Part shown: positions 1 to 10,007 of the stretch, piece by piece
Layout of the letters: the number at the start of each line of letters is the position of its first letter
Numbering within the stretch: position 1 is the first letter of the stretch
Assembly: GCA_013054445.1 (NCBI GenBank)
Contig: JAAMPI010000732.1
Coordinates: forward strand, 1 to 27,180
Reading direction: 5' to 3'
DNA: 27,180 bases
Origin: Cudoniella acicularis
Taxonomy: Eukaryota > Ascomycota > Leotiomycetes > Helotiales > Helotiaceae
Notes under the pieces: generated by a model
Told to the model about the DNA's origin: nothing
Seen by the model: the letters and a program-made list of their open reading frames with translations, nothing else
Database searches by the model: none
Program-made: the position numbers and the translations under genes

Positions 1-644
1 GAGCGAGCCAGCGACAGACACTCGGTCACTCTGGCGTGCTGCTTTTGAGACTTCCGCTCAGGTGGTGATTGGGCTCGGGTTCAGGTTCAGACCCTGAATG
101 AACGCCTGTGAAAGGGTCCCCAGCCAGGATCCACTTCCACTGCGACCGCGATTGCGACTCGAAGGCGCCGTGTCTCCCTTGGATTTATACTAATTCTTAG
201 CTCACAACCCTAGTTGATCGTCTCGTCAAGGCCACCAGCAAATGTAATGTCACTTGCTCCTCGTCCGAACCGCATCCGTTCTTTACCCTTTCTCGCCATG
301 TCTAGATCCTCGAGACTGCTGTAGAGCCAGAGCAGGACACATACGTAGGCAGGCATAGGCAGGACGCAAACATCAATATCGATATCGCAGCGATCGCGAG
401 GAGGTCTTGCCCCCCTCGCCCCCTCCCCCTCCATTGTCGGGCGTTGACCGTCATTCGCTCCGACAACGATTGTCAAGATAGGGGACTGCCAATATCGTCA
501 CGGCCGTGCGCCGAGAACGAGAAGATCTTTCCGCTGCCTCACCCCAAACTGCGTCTCGACCTCACCTGTTTTGCAGAGGGGATTATTACTGTATCTGAGG
601 CGCGATTGAGCGAGAAGGTCGCTGTTTCCTCGACCGCCGTCGGG
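1..644 (+). promoter_or_regulatory. Upstream region and 5' leader of SKN7
   Basis: No supportable gene lies here. It precedes the SKN7 start codon and should hold its promoter and 5' leader. A C-rich pyrimidine tract at about 406-434 resembles the CT boxes common near transcription starts in filamentous ascomycetes. The SKN7 reading frame stays open upstream to about 444, but the first ATG in that frame is at 645, so the upstream codons are taken as untranslated. The transcription start cannot be seen. Confidence 0.5.
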
Positions 645-2904
645 ATGGAGAAAGGCGGTGATATGGGAGGCTCTTCAGCCAACAATTCAAGCGATTTTGT
701 GAGTTTTGCTCGGAACTCCAGAACCACTTTTATTACATCTAATCACAGCGCAGGTTCGCAAGTTGTACAAGTAAGCAGCCGCTATCTCATAGAACGAGGC
801 TGAAGATATATGTTGTTGACGCGACAGCTGGCTAACTTTCTGGGCTCCAGGATGTTAGAGGACCCTTCCTATGAGTCAATTGTCCGGTGGGGCGAAGGCG
901 GAGAGAGCTTTGTAGTGCTCGAGGTATGAAGAATGAGTCTCTTTTATTCGACGCTTGTTTATAATTATTATCGCAGAACGAGAAATTCACCAAGTCCATT
1001 CTACCCAAGCACTTCAAGCACAGCAACTTTGCTAGCTTCGTTCGACAGCTGAACAAGTATGATTTCCACAAGGTCAGACAAAACAACGAGGACAATGTCC
1101 CATCACCCTACGGACCGAATGTTAGTGTTCCTTTTTTTTTTTTTGCGTGCAGCTTTGATGTCGAGGGCTAATTGCCTGTCAGGCTTGGGAGTTTAAACAT
1201 CCGGAGTTCCAAGCCAACAAGAAGGACTCATTGGACAATATCAGACGAAAGGCGCCAGCACCACGCAAACCTGCTCAAAGCATTGATGACCAATATCCTT
1301 CCCAGCAAATAGATCTTATCAATAGCCAGCTGATGGCGACTCAGCAACAGTTACAACATCTCTCTGATAGGTACCAAGATCTTGCCCAGGGTCATGTCGT
1401 GTTACTTCAGCAAGTCGTTCAACTGCAGAAGTTTGTCAAGAATCATGACGGTGTCATGCATAGGGTCATGGGCTTTCTTCATAGTGTCGATGCCCAGAGA
1501 CGTAACAGCCGGATAGGAGGGCCTTTCGCCCCCGGTGGATCTGGGCTAGGATTAGGGGAACCTATGTCTAATGAAGGCGCATCAGACGATCATCCAGCGT
1601 CCCCTTTGCAACAAGCATCGGAGCTACTTGAAGAGTTCTCAGCTGAGAATCTACCTAACAAGGAGTTAGAACAAATGACCCACGAATACCACCTTCGCAG
1701 CGATTACTCTACGCCGCCTAATGAACATGCTAGTTCTAACGTACCACCACAATCCGATTCTTCGAGTACTCATATCGGATATCCTGTAGGCAGCGACCTT
1801 GATAATATGGTATATCCGGTGGGTCATACAAATGGCATCGATCCGATCAACAGCGAACATATTCATAATATCCCTTATTCTCTACCACCAAATGGGATGC
1901 TCCCCGTAAACCCAATGCCAGAGATTGTACCAGAAGGTAACTCAGCTCCTGGCCGGAAAAAGAGTGTCATGGAGCCAATTTGGGGAATGACAAAACCCCG
2001 AGTACTACTTGTCGAAGATGATAAGATGTGTGCAAAGATAGGATCCAAGTTTTTACATGCATTCGAATGTGATGTAGAGACAGCCGTGAGTTTCTCCCCG
2101 AGAGCTTGTATGTGTTAAAAACAGTGCTGATTTGGCCCAGTGTGACGGACTAGAAGCCGTTAATAAGATTAACAATGGAGCTAATCATTATGATCTTATC
2201 CTCATGGATATTATAATGCCAAATTTGGATGGTGTGTCTGCAACCGTCTGCATACGAGAGATACACCCACATACTCCAATCATTGCTATGACTTCCAACA
2301 TCAGAGCTGATGATATCGACATGTACTTCCGATATGGTTAGTTAGATGCCATAGAATCATGTGGAGACTTCTAACTAGAACAGGAATGAACGACGTGTTG
2401 CCAAAACCTTTTACGAAAGAAGGCATGTTAAAATCACTTCAGAAACATTTAGCATCATTCCTAAAGTCAGCACCTTTCCCTCCCGCGGCACAAATGCCCC
2501 ATCCAGGAGGTTTTGCAACCCCAAACACTTCACATCCGCCTCTAGGCTTGAATATGAGTCAACTGTCAGCAACTCAGTCTTTAAAAGAAGAAGCATCTCC
2601 TGGAAAGTCTCCGGCGACTGCATCCTCTTGGCACTCGCCAAATCAGATTCCAGGGCAATCGCCGGTAGGAAGTAGCTCCCAAGGATACATCCCGCAGGGA
2701 ATGAGGGACAATCCATATGCTATGACTCCTACTCATCCCCACCCCCAACCTGGCTATCCTCCTCCACAAAACACACCGCTAGGAGTACCCAGAGGTCCCC
2801 CGCACCGAAGGGTCATGTCAGACATGACAGCTGGAGGCCCAGATGATCATCCAGAAAAACGGCAAAGGATGTATGCGCCGCCCCAACCGGGTTACCAGCA
2901 GTAA
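645..2904 (+). CDS. skn7: SKN7 response regulator with HSF-type DNA-binding domain
   Basis: Seven exons: 645-698, 754-770, 851-923, 977-1120, 1183-2085, 2141-2336 and 2384-2904, giving 635 residues. The order is an HSF-type DNA-binding domain (about 17-106, including [16 protein letters not shown] and [16 protein letters not shown]), a coiled coil (about 137-196), a Ser/Pro-rich linker, a receiver domain (about 369-480) and a Pro/Gln-rich tail. Receiver residues are present: acidic pocket EDD 374-376, phospho-acceptor Asp420 in [13 protein letters not shown], Thr448 and Lys470 in PKPF. In fungi Skn7 is a nuclear output of the Sln1-Ypd1 phosphorelay and acts with Yap1 in oxidative and osmotic stress. 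All six introns restore the family sequence exactly. The start matches the usual short acidic and glycine-rich N-terminus. The protein looks intact and conventional. Confidence 0.96.
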
Positions 2905-3715
2905 CGTTGAACGTTCTGTCACCTGTTGGGTAACGTCGAGTGTATATTTATTTAGTGGGTTATTGTTATTCGCATGTGCGCAGTGGAAATTTAATGGTGT
3001 GTTGGGAGGATATTGGTTCCCGTGGTCTGATTCCGGCGCAGATGGAAGATTCCTAGCAAACCCCCAGCGGCGTCCTGGGCTACAGGATGGAGGCACCTTG
3101 AGAATTAGCATTTACCTGAGCAAATGAAGGCTCGGTCTGGCGCTGGAGGTAACGATTGTCTTTGGTGGTTTGTCCGCAATAGGCGGGATAAGAATGCCAG
3201 TCCATGATCTATCTGACTTTGTTGAAATCCTGTGTGATTTGATTGTAGATTTCCAGGGCCTTGACCTATCAATGTTAGTGGATGATTTTCGGAAAGTGAG
3301 CTGGCTGGAGAGATTAAACCAACGCACGACATCACAACGACAACAACGGAAAGAAAGAAGACGAAGGGAAATGGGGAAAATGGAAAACGGACTTGACGTT
3401 GTGATAAAGTGAACCCGCGTTCGTACCCCTGGACTGATGGGCTGCTTTTCAGGAGGGCCAGACCGCATAGATCCAGAATGGGGTGATGCCTCTGCTGCAG
3501 ACCCCTGAAATCTCTCAGCCTTGTAGCCTCTTTTCCCGGGAGGAGCCGAGAGCCAGTCAACAGTGAGTCAAGGCACAAGCTCGACAAATTAAGCCACGAT
3601 AATATTAATCTCCAGTTTCTTTGTGCCAACTCATCCACGATAGCACCGCAGACTATTCATCTCGCCATACACCTTTGTGATCTTCTCACAGCCGCGCGGA
3701 CAATTGAGCCGCATC
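2905..3715. other. Intergenic region SKN7-GCD6
   Basis: This 811 bp gap between two same-strand genes should contain the SKN7 3' end and the GCD6 promoter. I see no exon pattern with conserved protein. The longest open frame (minus strand, 3105-3638) has no ATG near its start and resembles no family I know. A purine-rich AC/AAG tract lies at about 3320-3385. Confidence 0.5.
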
Positions 3716-6052
3716 ATGGCGCATGCGCAAAAACCAGCCAAGGGCGCCGCTAGTGGGGGGAAAGCCGCAAAGGGCAAGAAAGCTGGTGCAGCTGGAGGGA
3801 AAAAAGTGGAAGATGACCGGGAAGAGACTCTGCAGGCTGTGGTATGGATTGTGTCCGGAATTAGTGATTGCGGTAGTATTACTAGCAAAATGCTGATTCT
3901 TACAGATACTTGCAGATTCGTTCGAGACTCGATTTAGCCCTTTTACTCTGGAAACCCCAAGAGTAAGTCCCCCGCTGCCAGAGTGCACAAAACGAAAGAG
4001 GGAACACACATAACAACTATATTTCAAACCATTGTGGCTAATAGATTCGCACAGTGTCTCCTCCCTCTGGCAAACACACCCCTCATCGAATACACTCTCG
4101 AATTCCTGGCAATGTCTGGCGTGGCCGACATCTACATATATTGTGGAGCACACACTGCAGAAGTAGAGAAATACGTCCAGTCGTCTAAGTGGTACCCTCC
4201 AACATCAGCCGCGTCGCCCTTCAGCTCTTTAGAAATCGTGAAAACGACCGCTCGATCAGTCGGGGATGCATTACGAGACTTGGACGCCCGAGATCTTATC
4301 ACTGGAGACTTCTTACTTGTTCATGGGGACCTTGTTTCAAATCTCCCCATAGACGCTGCTCTGGCCGTACACCGCGCCAGACGACTCGCAGATAAGAACG
4401 CCATAATGACCATGATACTGCGAACCGCAGGGTTGGGATCACATCGAACGAAATCAAAGGGAATTACACCAGTCTTCGTGGTTGATCCTGCAAAGAACCG
4501 ATGTTTACATTATGAGGAGATGCACCCTCTCCAGGAAAAGAAATACGTTAATATTGATCCAGATCTTCTTGCTGTCCATACTGAGATGGAAATCCGATCT
4601 GATCTGATTGATTGTGGTATTGACATATGTACACCAGATGTGTTGGCGCTGTGGGCCGAGTCTTTCGATTATGAGGTTCCTAGACGGCACTTTCTTCATG
4701 GTGTTCTAAAGGACTATGAATTGAACGGTAAAACAATCCACACGGAGATTGTCGAAGACCATTACGCAGCTCGTGTTTTCAATTTGCAATCTTACGAGGC
4801 TATTAGCAAAGATGTCCTTGGAAGATGGACTTACCCTCTCGTTCCAGACAGTAATCTTGTTGCGGGGCAAAGTTACAAATTTGAGAGAGGCGGACTATGC
4901 AAGGAAAATGGTGTGATGCTAGCAAGGACATGCAAAGCTGGAAAGAGGACCGTCCTTGGTAAGGATACTAGTATCGGTGATGGGAGCGCTGTGTCGAATA
5001 GCATTGTAGGAAGGAGATGCCTGATCGGGAAAAACGTCAACATACAAAATGCTTATATTTGGGATGATGCTGTGATCGGGGATGGAACGACGGTCGACAG
5101 GGCAATCATCGCGAACGAGTCAGTTGTTGGAAAAAATTGCAAAATACTACCGGGAGCGCTTATTTCTTTCGGTGTGGTCGTTGGAGACAATACTGAAGTC
5201 AAAGAAGGATCACGAATCACCCGAGCCAAGCGAAAAAGTGATACCGACGAGGAAGAGATCCCCTCAGATCCTGCTGTTGTCGGTTCAACAGGGATTGGCT
5301 ATAGTTTTTACGACGAAGACGAGTTCTCTGACAACGATTCCTCAGCTTTCCACTCTAATCTCATCTATTCCACATCTCATCTCAACATATCCTCCGAATC
5401 CATATCTACGATCTCTTCAAACATCAGCGGTGCGGCCTCGCCGACTAGCTTTACGGGATCTGCCTCCGAGGACGGGGAGCAGGGCTCCTCAAACGAGGCT
5501 TTTCACCATGACGCTGTTGCCGGTCTCGTTGACGCTCTCAAAGAAGGGGGCGACTTTGACTCTGCCAAGCTTGAATTTATGGGTCTCAGACTTGCCAACA
5601 ACGCCGATGATCATCAGATTCGCCGTGCTATTGCCGTAGCTTTCACTAAACGCATTTCGCAACTGGTGGAGAACGATAAGATGGAAGCCAGTAAAGCTGC
5701 TGCGCAAACCTTTGGCCTAAGCGGTGCAAAGAAGTTTCTTCAGGATGTTGGCTTATCCGAAGGTAAAGAAGAGGAGCAAGTAGATTTCATTGGCTGTCTA
5801 CAGAAAGACCTGGTACATAGGAGTAATGGGGCTGTGATTCTGGCGGCCATCAGTCAGCGGTTGTATCAGATAGAGGTTCTAGAAGAGCCAGCATTTTTGA
5901 CATGGTGGGTCGAGAGCGAGGCATTAGAAGAGAATGAAGATCCCGAGATGAAACGGGCGAGGGAAAAAACAAAGGTCTTTATCGATTGGTTGAAGGAGGC
6001 CGAGGCAGAGAGTAGTAGCGATGAAGAAGATGAGGATGAAGATAGTGAATAG
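3716..6052 (+). CDS. gcd6: eIF2B epsilon subunit, guanine nucleotide exchange factor for eIF2
   Basis: Three exons: 3716-3841, 3906-3962 and 4055-6052, giving 726 residues. A Lys/Ala/Gly-rich leader (1-35) precedes a nucleotidyltransferase-like domain (about 40-290; VILADSFETRF, then CLLPLANTPLIEYTLEFLA). Left-handed beta-helix hexapeptide repeats follow (about 350-452; VLGKDTSIGDGSAVSNSIVG). An acidic, Ser-rich linker (453-545) leads to a C-terminal W2/HEAT exchange domain (about 547-726) that ends in FLTWWVESEALEENEDP and a very acidic tail. This is the catalytic subunit of the cytosolic eIF2B complex, which exchanges GDP for GTP on eIF2 and is the target of phospho-eIF2alpha in general amino-acid control. 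The two short introns (63 and 92 nt) lie near the start, where the family motif LADSFETRFSPFTLE..RCLLPLANTPL confirms the joins. Length agrees with the family. Confidence 0.96.
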
Positions 6053-6501
6053 AGTAAGACAGGCCTAAGTGCAGTCAGTGGATTGTGTCACTCGAGAGGC
6101 AATGTCAATTCCGAGTGAAAACCTCCTGTGTGCATAACCTTCGTTTCATCATGCTGTGGTCTCCCCTGAAATCATCCAACTTTGAACTGTCAATATCTCA
6201 CAACTCCTGAAGAACTCAAAACTATCAACGTCGGGATTTTGCTGGGCTCTTGCTTTCGAAATATCGGCACTTGTGCCATGACTAGGGACTAGCAGCAAAG
6301 ACGGGCTCTCAAATCATTGTATATAAACCCCCAAGAGATTCTAGCGCTGAGGGCAATGCTTCCTATTTTAGTCTAGTGATTTAGAAGCAGTGAAATGTTT
6401 TCGTTGACATTGATTACAACGCAACAGCCAAATCCTCGAAAGGACATCAAAAAGCCCCTTCCTCCCCAACCCCTGTCCACAAACAGTTGTTTTTGTCTCG
6501 C
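6053..6501. other. Tail-to-tail intergenic region GCD6/SEC14
   Basis: Both flanking genes end here (GCD6 on +, SEC14 on -), so these 449 bp should hold two facing 3' UTRs and polyadenylation signals. I see no coding exon or RNA gene. Confidence 0.5.
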
Positions 6502-7699
6502 CTACTCTAGCGCTGGAGCAGCCTTGATCTCATCCGTAGTATCCTCAATAGTTGGAACTGCTGCCGTAGACTTCGCGCCATCTTGAATAGTACCTTGGTT
6601 GACAGCCTCGTTGTCGATGGCTTCTGCCTTTGCCGGTGCCTCCTGCCACTTCGCAGGTTTTGCCCACTCAGGATCTGTCCATGGCCCCTCGTCACTCAAC
6701 GCACATCCACCAGGGCAGTCACAGGTTCCGCCAAAGATTTTTGGTAGGTTCTCGGCAGGAACTTGGGCGAGAAGTTCCTTCTGATAGCCACCTCCCAATA
6801 CATGGATCTTCTCAACAGTGATGGGATCCAACCAACCTTTGACGACACTAAACACAGTCGAGAATCCCCAGGGCGCGTTGATAAGATAAAGTCTGCCCAG
6901 TCGCTCGGGATAATAGTTTTGTGAGATAGCAGAGGCGAGTTTGACGTAAGAGTAGACGGAGCTGACTTTGCCAACACCCACGCCCTTCAAGTCCATTATT
7001 GTGCAGCAAGTCTCAAGTAAAGAGCCAGCCTTGCGAGAGCATGCTGGGAGTCGTGGATCGGCCAGCTTCTCATATTCGACAGCCAAGTTCTGTAGCATTC
7101 GATCAGATGTGGTGATTTTGTACATAGCAGTCAAATCGATACCGCCTAATTGTTCGATGTATACTGGTCTCCCGTCCTATCCCTGATCAGCACCGTGGTT
7201 GTAAAAAAATGTGAATCTCCGCTCAACGCACCTTATCCGTCTTGTGGTAATATTGAGGATAGTACTCGAAAACTTGCTCTTTCTCTGAATAATCAAAGTT
7301 TCGAACAAGATAGTCAAGGTTAAATTCCTTCCGCCATTTTTCGCAGTCAACGAACCTATCCACATGTTCAGCTCAGGCAATATATGGCCGGAGTGTAGCA
7401 ACGTACATCTTCTCAGAAAGGTCGACATCGAACTTGCGGGCCCGCAGAAATCGAAGCTACACCGCCAGGTCAGCCAGACAGAAGGCTACGCGTGAAACTA
7501 CGCGTCTTACAAGAGTGAGAGTATCCAGTCGCTCGGTGTAGCCGGCAGACTCCAGCTTCATGCGTAATTGAAAGACTTGGGCATCCTGTTCTGGGGTTGT
7601 GTGTCCTGGGTGCCCAGATTGCTTGTTAGGGGAGGTTGTGGGAAAGTCGTATTGGTCGTATTTTGGGTCAAGCTTCATGGAGGGGTTGTCGGAAGCCAT
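6502..7699 (-). CDS. sec14: SEC14 phosphatidylinositol/phosphatidylcholine transfer protein
   Basis: Four exons on the minus strand: 7699-7511, 7456-7407, 7355-7232 and 7176-6502, giving 345 residues. The introns are 54, 51 and 55 nt. A CRAL-TRIO N-terminal helical region (about 36-85, [18 protein letters not shown]) is followed by the CRAL-TRIO lipid-binding domain (about 105-275), with [49 protein letters not shown] and [18 protein letters not shown]. The C-terminal tail (about 290-345) is rich in Ala, Glu and Lys. Sec14 exchanges PI and PC between membranes and sustains phosphoinositide signalling and secretion at the trans-Golgi. The start [20 protein letters not shown] is the usual leader of Pezizomycotina orthologs. 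No key region is missing. Confidence 0.96.
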
Positions 7700-8755
7700 G
7701 GTGAATGTGCGCAAGGAGTTCGTGGCCTTGAGATGGTGTTTCTGTGGTGTTGAGAGAGACTTAGAGACACTCGCAATTCAACAAGGACTGAGCCTGAATC
7801 TTGAGGGGCAGAATGCAATGACGACCAAGGTCTAAGCGAGCCGCCAATGAAACCACGAGCCAGGACTAGCAAAGTAGGGGACTTCATGTGTTGCAACGAA
7901 AAATCGCAGTTATAAATAGGTTAGATCTGCATCGCCCTACCGTAGGTGCATCGCTCCAACAAAAACACTTCCCAGGACAATGATTCAAAGTGGAAAAGAT
8001 TACTAACTAAATACCTCAATTGTGAATCGCTGCCTTACTCTTGTCTCAACTTAGATTAATAATTGCAATCCCTTCGACTAATCGGATAATTAGACAAAGC
8101 CTCCTGGGCAATGGCTACAGATAGGACAATTTCAACCCAAAGTCTCAACAAATAGATACTTTCTCACTATGAAATCTCTATCCTCTTGTAATTTTGAGGA
8201 GCAGCAGCCCATACAATTACTGAATTTGGAGTTGGCCAAACTAGCGATCAAGTCAATCAGCGTCCTGTTGAAATTATTTATTCCTTACCCGGCCAGTTAT
8301 ATAACAGAGACCATCCCCACGGTGGTTGTAACATGCATCAGATCAAGTACCAAAGCACATCAGCTATATATTATAAATATCTATGCAGTGGTTATTCCTT
8401 CAAACCGTCCGATTTTGGTTCTGCTTTTGGTGTTTTTTCCGCTATATGTTTCTTCTATATCTACGAATCGCTCTTGATTTGGTCACACGCTGCTCAAGAT
8501 TCATTCGCCCGAGGCCTTCTAACTTTCAACTTCACGATGCTCATGAGAGAGACTAGATTGAGGAATCTAGGGAAATCGGTAGGAAGTGACATAAAAAAGA
8601 GGAATTGCTGATCGTATAGAAAGAGTTCAAAAGAATGGTACTCCAAACATTTGGATACTTGCATTATTCCGGGACAGGTTCAGGAATATCTTCCAATTTT
8701 GAGATTTCCTTGTCCAATATTTTAATTCTTTTGATTTAGCCAATATATAGCCATC
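7700..8755. other. Intergenic region SEC14-PAC10
   Basis: SEC14 and PAC10 are both on the minus strand. The part near 7700-8100 is therefore the SEC14 promoter, and the part near 8600-8755 the PAC10 3' end. The middle is A+T-rich. A 102-codon plus-strand open frame at 8169-8477 starts with ATG and is hydrophobic, but shows no splice context and resembles no family, so I do not call it a gene. Confidence 0.5.
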
Positions 8756-9651
8756 CTAACCATTTGAAGAGCCATCTTTCCCTGTCGATTCCAGTACATC
8801 TGACTCCTGCTTCTCTTTCCGCTTCATGGTAACATCCCAATTGTATACCCGTGCCGTGGCAACCTCCATCGTCTATAACCTTGTCAGTCTCACAGCCAAG
8901 GGTCTGGGTAAGCAGAATCAAATCGCTGCTTTAATTCACTCACAGTAATTTGCTCTCGTAAAAAGTCCAGATCCTCTTCGCAATTCGCTAGATTTTGTTT
9001 TGCCGTGGCGAGTCTCGCTGTAAGCAGTTCTTCGGCTTCACCAATTGGATACGAGAGCATCACGTTCGCCTGAAGCATCATCAGCATTAAGTCTTCTTTG
9101 GCATATGCGAAAGAACAAACTCCTAGCCATAGATATACCTCCTCTGTTGGTGGAATATTCGCCTTGGCAAACAGGGTGTCGTTCAGCTCGAAAGTTGCCT
9201 CGATTGGATCGGAACCAGGCTACCATGCTATCAGACAACATCGTCCGCACATTCGGTGGGGGACGTACTTTTCTTGTCTTGAGGAACTGGACCATATCTA
9301 GCGTTTTTTGAATGTCCGGTATCTTCTCCCGGTGGCCTACCGCAGCTCGTTGCTTGTTCGTTTCCATGAACTGATATTTCCTGGCCAACACATGAGCACC
9401 AGTCTGCCGGACAGGCTCGTAGAAACGCACGAAATCATCTCCTGGAACTTCTTCAAGGTTGTCTCGACCTCTACTCGCGACGTGACATAGTCCTCGACCT
9501 TGTCAACGAAAGGCGCATATGGTATGCCACGAGGATTGGTCGCGGCGATGTCTTTCCTGTGTGAATTGTTAGCCGTTTCTCTTTGTTCTGCGCGAGCTTG
9601 AGGATAAAGAAATGCTGCAAAGGGGGTGCACTTGGAGTCTTTCTCTGCCAT
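8756..9651 (-). CDS. pac10: Prefoldin subunit 3 (Pac10/Gim2, VBP1 family)
   Basis: Six exons on the minus strand: 9651-9632, 9556-9431, 9380-9269, 9219-9121, 9069-8944 and 8872-8756, giving 199 residues, the normal family length. The family core is contiguous after splicing: NPRGIPYAPFVDKVEDYV, KIPDIQKTLDMVQFLKTRK, PIEATFELNDTLFAKANIPP, VYLWLGANVMLSYPIGEAEE and NCEEDLDFLREQIT. The layout is an N-terminal coiled-coil helix, a beta-hairpin middle and a C-terminal coiled-coil helix. Prefoldin is the cytosolic hexameric co-chaperone that delivers nascent actin and tubulin to the CCT chaperonin; this is an alpha-type subunit. The first intron (75 nt) is a multiple of three without a stop, so retention would add 25 residues. 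I splice it because a GCTAAC branch site precedes its CACAG acceptor and the extra residues do not resemble the family. The start is shared head-to-head with the ferric reductase gene. Confidence 0.93.
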
Positions 9652-10007
9652 GGTTGATGTTGTGAATGGCTTCAACCAGCAAGTCAACGAAGACGAGCCT
9701 GCATTAGGAATTTCCGAAAGCTCACAACATCCCGCACGCGAAGGCGAAGGCGAAGGCGCTCGGACCCCTGTTTGCTTGGCAGTCGGCGTCGGTGTCGGCG
9801 TCGCTTGGAGTTGGAGCCGGAGCCGATATCTTAGCGCAATCAGTCATCCGTCTGCTGCGGGGAACCACCGCCGTTTGTCTCACCAAAGAACGCAGGCTGA
9901 GCTCGAGGCTTCGGACAGAAGTCCCAACTGTTCGTTGTGTATCTGGTCGTGTGCTCAACACGGCTGCCTGCAGCGACCTCCCCTGGCCGCTGCCGACCAC
10001 TCGGGCT
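9652..10007. promoter_or_regulatory. Shared divergent promoter PAC10 / ferric reductase
   Basis: These 356 bp separate the PAC10 ATG (minus) from the ferric reductase ATG (plus) and must serve both. They contain a short run of GCGAAG hexamers (9738-9758) and an imperfect run of GTCGGC/GTTGGA/GCCGGA units (about 9782-9830). I looked for the ATCWGATAA siderophore-regulator (SRE/SreA) site. I saw only isolated GATA cores, so iron control of the reductase is not demonstrated by sequence. Confidence 0.6.

Noticed and set aside
3105..3638. 177-codon minus-strand open frame between SKN7 and GCD6
   Set aside because: It begins at a GTG codon, has no ATG until far inside, resembles no family and shows no splice signals.
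5082..5639. 185-codon frame inside GCD6
   Set aside because: It is an out-of-frame shadow of the conserved GCD6 coding sequence.
8169..8477. 102-codon hydrophobic plus-strand frame starting with ATG
   Set aside because: A+T-rich DNA gives such hydrophobic frames by chance; no family resemblance or promoter/intron context.
9792..10007. N-terminal extension of the ferric reductase frame
   Set aside because: The open frame starts at a GTG and has no ATG before 10008; the residues look like translated promoter repeats.
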